In this document: positions 1-7,500 of the stretch, piece by piece
Layout of the letters: each line of letters opens with the position of its first letter
Position numbering within the stretch: the stretch's first letter is position 1
Assembly: GCA_018380885.1 (NCBI GenBank)
Contig: JAGZSY010000068.1
Coordinates: 1-12,903 of the forward strand
Direction: 5' to 3'
DNA: 12,903 nucleotides
Origin: Enterocloster asparagiformis
GTDB lineage: Bacteria; Bacillota; Clostridia; Lachnospirales; Lachnospiraceae
Position numbers and translations under genes: made by a program
The notes under the pieces: model-generated
The model's database searches: none
Told to the model about the DNA's origin: nothing
What the model saw: the letters and a program-made list of their open reading frames with translations, nothing else

Positions 1-258
1 GAAACGGCGCCCAGCGCCGAGGACTGCGTCCTTGCACGGGAGTCGGAACGGGAGCGGGAAGAACTGACCAGCCTGCTGCTGGCGGCGCTTATCTCCTTGG
101 AGGACCGGGACAGGCAGCTCATCACCGCGCTGTTCTACGACCACCTCTCCACCAGAGAATACGCCCGGCGAATCGGCGTGACCCAGCGGGCCGTCATCAA
201 GCGCAGGGACCGGATCCTGAAGGACCTGAAAAAATATTTTGAAAAATCTGCGGCGTGA
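1..258 (+). CDS. RNA polymerase sigma-70-like factor, C-terminal fragment (region 4)
   Basis: The frame is open from the first base to a TGA stop, giving 85 residues; the N-terminal part lies outside the window. The visible part has a charged helix followed by LEDRDRQLITALFYDHLST, then a helix-turn-helix with REYARRIGVTQRAVIKRRDR and a basic tail ending in LKKYFEKSAA. This is the usual layout of sigma region 4, which binds the -35 promoter element. Small sigma-like factors of this type are common on clostridial conjugative elements, where they are thought to control element genes. It may therefore be a regulator of the element rather than a housekeeping sigma factor. It could also be a sigma-like DNA-binding protein without region 2, which cannot be judged from this fragment. 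About 400 bases without a gene follow it, so it is probably the last gene of its transcript. Confidence 0.75.
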   Translation, partial: ETAPSAEDCVLARESEREREELTSLLLAALISLEDRDRQLITALFYDHLSTREYARRIGVTQRAVIKRRDRILKDLKKYFEKSAA

Positions 259-290
259 GGGTATTCACTCAGCCCCTTTTTGGGGAGGAC

Positions 291-321
291 AGCGGAAGGG
301 GGAAATACCTCCCCCTTCGCT
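291..321 (+). terminator. Hairpin after the sigma gene, possible terminator
   Basis: GAAGGGGGA (295-303) pairs with TCCCCCTTC (310-318) around the 6-base loop AATACC. AGC (291-293) and GCT (319-321) extend the stem past one bulged G. The stem is strong and lies 33 bases after the sigma stop codon. The following bases are GCTCCTTGAAAAG, without a run of T, so an intrinsic terminator is only one possibility. It could also stabilise the 3' end of the sigma mRNA or be part of a structured leader. Confidence 0.4.
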
Positions 322-391
322 GCTCCTTGAAAAGTGCATACCAGCAATGCGGGTAACACGCAGCCGTACCCACCCCACAGCGCGCCAGGAC

Positions 392-445
392 CCGGCCCCA
401 GCGGCCGGCGAGCGATTCCGCCTGCGGCCGGCCCTGGCAGGCCGG
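392..445. repeat. Pair of CCGGCC/GGCCGG hairpins
   Basis: CCGGCC (392-397) and GGCCGG (403-408) form a 6-bp stem with a 5-base loop. The same arms recur at 428-433 and 440-445 with a 6-base loop. GCCTGC (420-425) and GCAGGC (437-442) offer an alternative stem that overlaps the second hairpin. Short GC palindromes arise by chance in DNA this rich in GC, but two copies with identical arms 20 bases apart are notable. Confidence 0.35.
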
Positions 446-555
446 GCAAGAGATGGGACGGCTCATACAATGACACACCAAGCACGGCCTGCGCGTAAGA
501 CAGGCGGCGCTGCTCCGGGATTGAAAGCAGTAGAGATCCCGGAAATATGCCCGTG

Positions 556-574
556 AGGCCCTGGCCAGGGGCCT
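556..574. repeat. Near-perfect palindrome upstream of the helicase
   Basis: AGGCCC-TGGCCA-GGGGCCT contains the perfect 12-bp palindrome CCCTGGCCAGGG, extended by AGG/CCT past one extra G. It lies about 85 bases upstream of the helicase start. It could be a binding site for a dimeric regulator, a cruciform, or chance in GC-rich DNA. Confidence 0.35.
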
Positions 575-658
575 GCCCGCATTGTTCCCGAAACCCATCG
601 GGGGGGCGAGTGCGAATACGATGGGAACACGAAAAAAGATAAAAGGACGGAATGATCC

Positions 659-2590
659 ATGAAAAAATACACCCATGAAAAGGCCCATGAAGAAGTTGAC
701 CGTATTTTCAAAGTCCTGCTGCCCCAAAGGAGTATGGCGGAACGGCCGGAACAGATCCGGCTGTGCCACAGCATCCTGGATGCCATGCTGGACGGCGGCA
801 TCGCCCTGTGCGACGCAGGAACCGGCATCGGCAAGACCTTCGCCTACCTGACCGCCGGCATCCTGCATGGCAAGTGCCGGGCGGCAGAGGGCAGGCCGCA
901 GCGCCCTATCCTGATCTCCACCTCCAGCATCGCGCTGCAGAACGCCATCCAGAAGGAGTACCTGCCCCTGCTGTCCGGCGTGCTGCTGTCCGAGGGGCTG
1001 GTCTCCGCACCCATTGAGGCGGTCATCCGCAAGGGCAAGGCCCACTACGTCTGCGATGCCCGTCTGGAACGGCGGATCCGGCAGGTGGGGGGCAGCCATA
1101 AGAACCCCGCCGCCCGCCAAGCCCTGCACGCCGCCCGGCATGTGCTGGATCTGGACCAGCTGTCCGGGATGAGCAGTTACGACCGGGAGCGGATCTGCGT
1201 CCCCAAGCGGTGTAATTGCCGACGGAAGGACTGCCGGTACCGCTGTTTTCTGGACGCCTGCCAGAGCGGGCAGTACACGGTCCAGATCTGCAACCACAAC
1301 CTCCTGCTGGCGGACCTCATCCACCGCGGCCAAAAGAAAAAGCCCATCCTGCCGGACAACGCGGCCATCATCATAGACGAGGCACACAAGCTGCCGGAAA
1401 CCGCCCGGCAGATGTTCGGCGTGACGCTGAACGCCCAGGACTTTTCGGAGCTGATCCGCAGCCTGCATGTGGAACGGTATGTCCTCGCGGCGGAACTGCT
1501 CTCCGAGGCCGTGGCGCCGCTGACGGAAAGACTGTCGGTCCCGGTGGAGGAAGGAGCTGGATTTGAAACCTACCAGATGTTCCTGGAGCGGCCGCATCAG
1601 ATCCTGACGGTAATCTGCCGTCAACTGGAGGGCCTGCTGACCAGGGAAACCTGGCGCCTGCTGTCCGCTGTCGCCTCTACTGTGTCCCTCTTTTATCTGG
1701 GGAATCCTGAGATGATCTTCTACGCGGCAGACGACGACCACGGCGGGGCCATGCTGTGCGGCACGGTGTCGGAATTGGCCGCGCAGCTCAAAGCCACGCT
1801 CTGGCGGCAGGACCAGCCCATCATCCTGACCTCCGGCACCCTTGCCGTTGGGAAGGACTTCAGCCGGTTCCGCACCGCCACCGGCCTGACAGGGGAGCGG
1901 CCCGTGACGGAAACTGTGTGTCCGTCCCCCTTTGACTATCAGCACAACTGCCTCCTCTATCTCCCCCCGGACCCGATCCCGCTGGACGCGGCGGACTACT
2001 ATGACCGGCTGGCCGCGCAGATCCGGCAGCTGGCGGCGGCGTCCCACGGCCACGCCCTGGTGCTGTTCACTTCTTACCTCGCCATGTCGGCGGTCAAGGA
2101 ACGGCTGCAGGCCGCGGCGCTGCCCTTTCCCGTATTTACGATGGGCCGACGCCCAGCCCGCACCCTGGCGGCGTTTCGGGCCGCCCCCGGCAGTATCCTG
2201 CTGGCCACCGGCGCGGCATGGGAGGGGCTGGACTTCGCCGGCGACGGCGTGTCCCTGCTCATCATCCCGCGCCTGCCCTTCGCCTACCCGGACGCTGTCA
2301 AAGAAAAAGAGCGGGAGGACTACCCGAACCTGCGGGAGTTCCTGCGCTCCGTTGTCATCCCGGAAATGCAGATCAAACTGCGGCAGGGCTTTGGCCGGGC
2401 CATCCGCACGGAAACAGACACCTGTGCCGTCGCCGTGCTGGATCCCCGCGCCGCCCGCGGCCGGAGATATTTCCAGAGCATGGCGGAGGCCCTGCCGGAG
2501 ATGCCGGTGACGGGCAGCCTGCGGGCAGTGGAACAGTTCTACCGTGACCACAAGGACGCCGGTTATTTCCATCTCCCCAACGCAGGATGA
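659..2590 (+). CDS. ATP-dependent DNA helicase of the DinG/XPD (Rad3-like) superfamily 2 group
   Basis: This 643-residue protein has the features of the DinG/XPD group, which unwinds DNA 5'-3' and often carries a 4Fe-4S cluster. Visible motifs are a Q-like RPEQIRLCHSIL (29-40), Walker A DAGTGIGKT (52-60), motif Ia ISTSSIALQNA (86-96), the DEAH box (240-243), motif V GAAWEGLDFAG and motif VI RQGFGRAIR (575-583). Between Walker A and DEAH lie KGKAHYVC (C132) and a cluster C180, C185, C187, C192, C196, C201. The KGxxxYxC context matches the first cluster ligand of DinG, so an iron-sulphur domain is likely. The ATG is preceded by AAAAGGACGG at a usable distance. On a mobile element it probably acts in replication, transfer or repair of single-stranded intermediates. 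It lacks an N-terminal exonuclease domain such as that of some Firmicute DinG proteins. Exact family placement is by recall. Confidence 0.92.
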   Translation: MKKYTHEKAHEEVDRIFKVLLPQRSMAERPEQIRLCHSILDAMLDGGIALCDAGTGIGKTFAYLTAGILHGKCRAAEGRPQRPILISTSSIALQNAIQKEYLPLLSGVLLSEGLVSAPIEAVIRKGKAHYVCDARLERRIRQVGGSHKNPAARQALHAARHVLDLDQLSGMSSYDRERICVPKRCNCRRKDCRYRCFLDACQSGQYTVQICNHNLLLADLIHRGQKKKPILPDNAAIIIDEAHKLPETARQMFGVTLNAQDFSELIRSLHVERYVLAAELLSEAVAPLTERLSVPVEEGAGFETYQMFLERPHQILTVICRQLEGLLTRETWRLLSAVASTVSLFYLGNPEMIFYAADDDHGGAMLCGTVSELAAQLKATLWRQDQPIILTSGTLAVGKDFSRFRTATGLTGERPVTETVCPSPFDYQHNCLLYLPPDPIPLDAADYYDRLAAQIRQLAAASHGHALVLFTSYLAMSAVKERLQAAALPFPVFTMGRRPARTLAAFRAAPGSILLATGAAWEGLDFAGDGVSLLIIPRLPFAYPDAVKEKEREDYPNLREFLRSVVIPEMQIKLRQGFGRAIRTETDTCAVAVLDPRAARGRRYFQSMAEALPEMPVTGSLRAVEQFYRDHKDAGYFHLPNAG

Positions 2591-2663
2591 AATTGTTGCA
2601 TTTGCTGCGTCTGTTCGCCATTCCTTGGTGGTGTTGGTAATGGCTTTCGTGATGCTTTCCGGC

Positions 2664-2669
2664 TATACT
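2664..2669 (+). promoter_or_regulatory. Possible -10 box (TATACT) before the ribbon-helix-helix gene
   Basis: The 113-base gap after the helicase contains TATACT, 35 bases upstream of the next ATG, which is a good -10 match. No convincing -35 box lies 16-19 bases upstream (the best-spaced hexamer is TGGCTT). It may be a weak or regulator-dependent promoter, or chance. Confidence 0.3.
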
Positions 2670-2703
2670 TGCGTTGCAAATCAAGCAAAGGAGGCAATCA
2701 GAC

Positions 2704-3132
2704 ATGGAGCACACCAAGGGCCTCTCCTGCCAGATCCCGGAATCCCTGCATGCCAGGGTGACGGCGGAGCGCGTCGCGGCAAACCAGTCCCTCAGCGAGT
2801 ACATCACGGAACTGCTCACCAACTACTATGAAAACAGAGGAAAAAACGACATGGCACAGACGAGAACAATGGCATTTCAAATCAGCGAGGACCTGTTCCA
2901 GCGGATCAAGGACTACCTGGCCCGCGAGAGTGAGCGCCAGGGACGGAAGGTGACCCAGCGGGAGTTCGTCCTGGGGCTGATCGAGGACGCCTTACGGCAG
3001 GCGGAGCAGGAGGCGGCGGAATCCGCCCCTGACGATATCCCCACCCCCGCTGAGAGCCAGGATGCAAATGCCGAAATGGAGTCTGAGGACGAGGGATCCG
3101 AGGAAGGAGGCGACGAGGATGTGGCAGAATGA
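2704..3132 (+). CDS. Protein with two fused ribbon-helix-helix domains and an acidic tail
   Basis: The protein has 142 residues. The ATG at 2704 is chosen because AAGGAGG (2688-2694) lies 9 bases before it; an upstream in-frame ATG at 2674 would have the Shine-Dalgarno sequence inside the gene. Residues 5-43 ([19 protein letters not shown]...[13 protein letters not shown]) and 55-100 ([18 protein letters not shown]...[14 protein letters not shown]) each show the strand-helix-helix pattern of CopG/Arc-type DNA-binding domains. Residues 101-142 are strongly acidic and probably disordered. Such domains usually dimerise to bind an operator, so one chain here could form a pseudo-dimer. Likely roles are repressor of the element, centromere-binding protein or relaxosome accessory factor; the sequence does not decide. 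An internal ATG at 2851 could give the second domain alone. The 3' end overlaps the next gene by 14 bases. Confidence 0.75.
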   Translation: MEHTKGLSCQIPESLHARVTAERVAANQSLSEYITELLTNYYENRGKNDMAQTRTMAFQISEDLFQRIKDYLARESERQGRKVTQREFVLGLIEDALRQAEQEAAESAPDDIPTPAESQDANAEMESEDEGSEEGGDEDVAE

Positions 3133-3442
3133 GTTAGAGGCCATGATTGCCGCCGGCGGCGCACCCTGCAGGGCCTGCGGCCAGCGAATGCTGAAAGTAG
3201 ACGGCTGCACCTGGACCCATGTGAAATGCGGCAGCCGTTACTACCGCCGCATCAAGTACGGTGAGGACGGCATGGCGTATGACGACGCCCGCTGCCACGA
3301 CTGCGGCGCCAAGCCGGGCCATTACCACCATGTGGGATGTGATGCGGAGCGGTGCCCCGTATGCGGTGGGCAGCTCATCAGCTGCGACTGCGACGTTTCC
3401 GAGTATGTGGAGCGGCCGCCCAGAAAGAGAACAACCAAGTAA
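3119..3442 (+). CDS. Small Cys-rich zinc-ribbon protein
   Basis: The ATG at 3119 is preceded by a strong AGGAAGGAGG (3100-3109), giving 107 residues. An in-frame upstream ATG at 3062 lies deep inside the previous gene and lacks such a site. Cysteine pairs are C17/C20, C59/C62 and C79/C82, with C30, C37, C74, C89 and C91 and histidines at 68, 70 and 71. The segment [20 protein letters not shown] followed by CPVCGGQ is a pattern I recall from many uncharacterised bacterial and archaeal zinc-ribbon proteins. At least two zinc sites are likely. The function is unknown; a role in DNA or RNA binding on the element is inference. It overlaps the ribbon-helix-helix gene by 14 bases, so the two are probably translated together. 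Confidence 0.7.
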   Translation: MWQNELEAMIAAGGAPCRACGQRMLKVDGCTWTHVKCGSRYYRRIKYGEDGMAYDDARCHDCGAKPGHYHHVGCDAERCPVCGGQLISCDCDVSEYVERPPRKRTTK

Positions 3443-3456
3443 ATCAGGATCCCAGA

Positions 3457-3493
3457 ACCGCCCGGAGCGCCCGACAGGGACGCCCCGGGCGGT
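3457..3493 (+). terminator. Long GC hairpin between zinc-ribbon and primase genes
   Basis: ACCGCCCGG (3457-3465) pairs perfectly with CCGGGCGGT (3485-3493). The loop can form a second inner stem (GCG-CCC-GACA-GGG-A-CGC). The hairpin starts 15 bases after the zinc-ribbon stop codon and is followed by CTGTTTC, a modest T-rich tail. It is probably an intrinsic terminator or attenuator that lowers expression of the primase. The primase ribosome binding site begins only 19 bases later, so an effect on its translation is also possible. Confidence 0.6.
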
Positions 3494-3511
3494 CTGTTTC
3501 ACAAGAGGACT

Positions 3512-3526
3512 GGAGGTGAGAAAACG
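3512..3526 (+). promoter_or_regulatory. Ribosome binding site that points to an ACG start for the primase
   Basis: GGAGGTGA at 3512-3519 is a near-ideal Shine-Dalgarno sequence. Counting 7 bases after GGAGG leads to ACG at 3524, in frame with the primase. No ATG, GTG or TTG lies at the right distance in that frame. The first in-frame ATG (3563) directly abuts an AGGAG, with no spacer. Confidence 0.5.
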
Positions 3527-4456
3527 TCAGAACCGAGATCCAATCGTTTCACAGAACAGGAGATGGAGATCGCCCGCGGGACGGACCTGCCGGACCTGCT
3601 GACGTCTCTCGGCTACACCGTAACGCGGGTAGGCCACTACCACTCCACCAAGGAGATGGACAGCCTGCGGATCAAGAACCGCCGCACCTGGTACCGCTAC
3701 TCTGAGCAGACGGGTGGGGATGCCATCACTTTCCTGCAGCATTTTTGCGGCAGGAGTTTCCCACAGGCGGTGGAGGATCTGCTGGCCTTCCACGGCCACG
3801 CCAGGGATGCCCCCGCGGAGCGGAGCAGGCAGACTGAGCAGGCGCCGGAACCGCCGAAACCGTTTGCATTGCCGCCGAGGCACACCGATGCCCGCCGGGT
3901 GTGCGCCTACCTGAAAAAACGCGGGATCGCACCTCGCGTCATCCGCAGCTTTCTCGACGCCGGACTGCTGTATGAGGACGCCGGGCACCACAACTGCGTG
4001 TTCGTCGGCTACGGTGGGGACGGCAAGGCTGCCTTCGCCAGCCTGCGGGGCACCTACGACCGGGACGGCAGCGGTTTCAAGGGCGACGCCGCCGGCAGCG
4101 ACAAATCCGTTGGCTTCCGCCTGCCGTATGTCCCGGACAGCAGGACCGTGTATGTGTTCGAGGCTCCCATTGACCTTATGAGTTACTGCACCCTGCACCG
4201 GGGATTCCACAGCAATGCGCTGGCCCTGTGCTGCCTGGATGACCGTGCCCTGTCGGTGTTTCTCCGGGAGCACCCTGCGGTGCGGAAGGTCGTCCTGTGC
4301 CTGGATCACGACCGCCCCGGCCAGGAGGCCGCGGAGCGCATGGGCCGAAAATACGCGGCGGAGGGCTACGCCGTGCAGACACTGTCCCCTCCCTCCCGGA
4401 AGGACTGGAACGCCTATCTGACCTTTGTGCAGCAGTTCCGGGAAAGGGGGCGGTGA
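3524..4456 (+). CDS. Toprim-domain primase-like protein (DUF3991/TraC-like), probable ACG start
   Basis: With the ACG start the protein has 310 residues; starting at the ATG at 3563 it has 297. The extra N-terminal segment SEPRSNRFTEQE looks like genuine protein of this family and follows a good ribosome binding site. Residues about 48-75 (NRRTWYRYSEQTGGDAITFL) resemble the CHC2 zinc-finger fold of DnaG primases, but the zinc-binding cysteines are missing. A DUF3991-like segment follows (about 122-162). The Toprim part shows EAPID (213-217, catalytic Glu), CLDHDRPG (from 259, the DxD metal site) and KDWN (293-296). Such proteins are expected to make primers or process single-stranded DNA during replication or conjugation of mobile elements. 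The absence of the zinc ligands suggests altered template recognition. The hairpin just upstream may regulate it. Confidence 0.82.
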   Translation, partial: TSEPRSNRFTEQEMEIARGTDLPDLLTSLGYTVTRVGHYHSTKEMDSLRIKNRRTWYRYSEQTGGDAITFLQHFCGRSFPQAVEDLLAFHGHARDAPAERSRQTEQAPEPPKPFALPPRHTDARRVCAYLKKRGIAPRVIRSFLDAGLLYEDAGHHNCVFVGYGGDGKAAFASLRGTYDRDGSGFKGDAAGSDKSVGFRLPYVPDSRTVYVFEAPIDLMSYCTLHRGFHSNALALCCLDDRALSVFLREHPAVRKVVLCLDHDRPGQEAAERMGRKYAAEGYAVQTLSPPSRKDWNAYLTFVQQFRERGR

Positions 4457-4475
4457 CCAAGTAAACGCAAGTAAA
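4456..4475 (+). repeat. Direct repeat CAAGTAAA, two copies 10 bases apart
   Basis: CAAGTAAA occurs at 4458-4465 and 4468-4475, one DNA turn apart, just after the primase stop codon. The longer ACCAAGTAAA at 4456-4465 is also found at 3434-3443, at the end of the zinc-ribbon gene. It may be a regulatory site for the large secreted-protein gene, or chance. Confidence 0.3.
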
Positions 4476-4521
4476 GAGAGCTAAACCAGCAATTTCTACA
4501 CAAAAAAGGAGGAAAAACCAC

Positions 4522-7500
4522 TTGAAAAGCAAGACAACCAGGCATGGCCTGAAGCGCATGACGGCCCTGCTGCTGGCAGTCGTGCTCTGCGTCGGCATGG
4601 TGCCCAGCGCCTTTGCCGCCCAGGAGGACAACTATCACGACCCGGCGGAACACTGGATTGAGGCGCTCAACCGTACCAACGAATTGGATGCCAACTCCGT
4701 GGTGACCATCGAAACATTTACCTGCTGTGAGTGCGGGCAGGCCACCTCGTTCCAGGTATTCCGTGTGCCGGAGTACACCCGCAATGGAGAAACGGCCCTG
4801 ACCCGCAACGTCAAGTATTCAGACGGCACCTGCCTGGACGGGGAGAGCAAGGGCGACCTGCTGGACGGCACCCCTGGTCAGGACGCCTACTACACTGGCT
4901 ACCACTGGACGAAAGCGGTGTGCCAGACCTGTGGAACGTTCAATACCAACATGGGGGCCACCAGCTATGCCTGCGGCAAAAATGTGTATTGGCTCTATGA
5001 CTGTGCGGCAGACTTCTTCGAGGAGCTGCCCGAGGAAGTCACCGTTGAGCAAGTAGACAGCGAGTATCACCGTGTCATCACCACCAGCGGGGAGTATTGC
5101 GCTTTCTGCTATGGCACCTTCAAGGAGGAAAACTCCACACTGGAGCGTCACGCAATGGAAAGCAGCATCCGCCCGGAGTTGGCTCACGATAGGTTCGTCG
5201 AGATGGACGCCTGCGCTGACTGCGGCTATGCCGAAACTGCCTACACCGTCGCCAAGGCCGTCATTGCGGATTACTTCGGCGTGGTGGACGGCCAGCCCCA
5301 CACGGTCACGGTGTCGGACTTGTCCGAGGCTGGCGTGACCACCGCCATCCGCTACGGCCACAGCGCGGACGCCTGCACTCTGACTTCTGCCCCCAACTAC
5401 ACCGAGGCCGGGGACTATCCGGTTTACTATGAAATCACCTACACCTACCACGATACCGACATGGTGGAGGACGGTGTTGCCTTTGTCCACCTGCGGGACG
5501 AAACCACCGCCGAGGATGGTTCCTGCACCTGCGGCTGCGACAATCCCGACTGCGGCTGTCAAGACCCGGACTGTGACGGTTGCTGTTGTGACGACAAGGG
5601 CTGCGGTGAGAATCACAACTGGACGCTGCTGGATAGCACCCCGGCGACCTGCCTGACCCTCGGCTATGACCGCTACCTGTGCGTAGACTGCGGCATGATC
5701 GAAAAGCGGGACTATGAGGCCGCGCTGGGCCACGCCTACCAGAGTGTGGTGGTTCGGGACGCCACCTGTGAAGTCCCCGGCAAGACCATCGATATTTGTG
5801 AGCGGTGCGGCAATGTGAAAGAAACCAACCTGCCTCAGACCGAGCATGAGTTTTCCACCACCGTCATTCCCGCTACCTGCACCAGCCCCGGCTACACCCT
5901 GCGGGAGTGTACCGTCTGCGGGGAGCGCCACATCGAGGACATTACCTCTGCACTGCCCCACAACTACGTTTCCAAAGTGACCCCGGCCACCTGTGAGGGC
6001 GGCGGGCGTACCCTCCATATCTGCGAGGGCTGCGGCAGTTCGTTCATCACCGACTATACCGACCCGCTGGGCCACAGTTGGGACGAGGGCAAGGAGATCA
6101 CCGACTCCACCTGCACCGGCGAGGGCATGACCGAGTACACCTGCATCCGCTGTGGAGCCACCCGTCTGGAGGGCGATGAGGCCGCAGGCCATATCCCCGG
6201 CGACCCGGCCACCTGCACCGATCCCCAGCTCTGCACCCGCTGTGGGGCCGTCATTGAGAACGCTTTGGGTCATGACTATGAAACCGTTGTGACCGAGCCG
6301 ACCTGTACGGAGATGGGCTACACCACCTACACCTGCACCCGCTGCGGCGACGCCTACAAGGGCGACTACACCGAGGCGGCAGGCCACAAGCCCGGTGACT
6401 GGATCATCGACAAGGAGCCTACCACCGACAGCGAGGGCAGCAAGCACAAGGAGTGCGAGGTCTGCGGTGAAACGCTGGAAACCGAGGAAATCGAGAAAAT
6501 CTACAATCAGGCCACCACGGACAGCAAGGGAGAGGCCGTTGTGGGCGGTTATCTGGTGATCGTCACGGATACCGACACCAAGGACCCCGTTGCCAATGCC
6601 ACCGTGACCCTCCACGCGGACGATACCCTGTCCATCCGTCTGCCCAATTCCCGCCTGCTGGACTATGCCGACCAGACCACGATCACCGTCCAACTGGTGA
6701 AAGATAAGTCCCCCGTGGAAGATATGTTCATCGCCGTGACGGATAAGCACGACAACTACTGTGCCGGTAACACTGGCAGCAACGGGCAGCTCACTGTTCC
6801 CGGCACCACCGGCACGACCAATGAGGACGGCGACGCCACCGTAGGCTGGGAGGACGAGGACGGCGACCGCTGGACCCTGACTGTCACCGTGGAGGACTAC
6901 GAAACCGGACGCCCCATCGAGGGCGCGGAGGTGTCCATCGGCAAGGGCGGCAACATCACCGTCACCCTGCCGGACGGGACCGATATGGACGAGGACAACC
7001 GCATCACCGTCACGGTCACAGACAATGAGCGCGACCCGCAGGAGGGCGTGACGGTGATTGTCAAGGGCGATCTGGGCCAGAGCGAGCGCGGCGAAACCGA
7101 TGAGGGCGGCAAACTGACCGTTCCCGCTGTCACAGATACCGAGTACCACGGGGCCTATATTGTGGGCTACACAGACGGCACCTTCGGCCCGGAGCGCAGC
7201 ATGAGCCGGAGCGAGGCGGCGGCCATCTTCGCCCGCCTGCTCTCTGACAAGCTGGACGAGCACATCCCCAGCGGGGCCAATGTGAAGTTTACAGACGTGG
7301 ACCCGGAGGCGTGGTACGCCGGCTATGTGGAGTACCTGACCGGCTACGGCGTGGCCGTGGGCTACAATGACCGCACCTACCGTGGCGACCAGGCCATCAC
7401 CCGCGCCGAGTTCACCGCTATGGCGGCGCGGTTCTTTGATGTGTACGGCGATGGCGACGAGGAAATCATGGAGCAGTACGAGGGCTTTGACGATGTGAGC

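Larger units (their letters stand above)
259..658. other. Structured intergenic region without a convincing gene
   Basis: These 400 bases separate the sigma factor from the helicase. The open frames crossing it have low-complexity, Arg/Pro/Ala-rich translations typical of GC-rich shadow frames, and none has a good ribosome binding site. The stretch is rich in inverted repeats: a hairpin at 291-321, two GC hairpins at 392-408 and 428-445, a near-perfect palindrome at 556-574, and a 7-bp inverted repeat at 594-600/619-625. It could hold the sigma gene terminator, the helicase promoter and a replication, transfer or regulatory site. I see no clear -35/-10 pair. Confidence 0.5.

Noticed and set aside
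239..556. Open frame of 105 codons after the sigma gene
   Set aside because: It starts inside the sigma gene without a ribosome binding site, crosses a strong hairpin, and its product is Pro/Arg/Ala-rich without a fold pattern.
269..2572. Open frame of 767 codons on the minus strand opposite the helicase
   Set aside because: The translation is low in complexity and rich in Gln, Gly and Arg, and it runs through the noncoding region. The + strand has complete helicase motifs.
2674..2676. ATG at 2674 as start of the ribbon-helix-helix protein
   Set aside because: It lies upstream of the strong AAGGAGG, which would then be inside the gene; the ATG at 2704 has correct spacing.
3563..3565. ATG at 3563 as the primase start
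   Set aside because: AGGAG directly abuts it with no spacer, and the upstream in-frame codons encode plausible family sequence behind a well-spaced GGAGGTGA. It remains possible.
5614..6505. CRISPR-like or DNA-level tandem array in the CxxC repeats
   Set aside because: The units are conserved as protein but diverged as DNA and vary in length, which fits protein repeats only.
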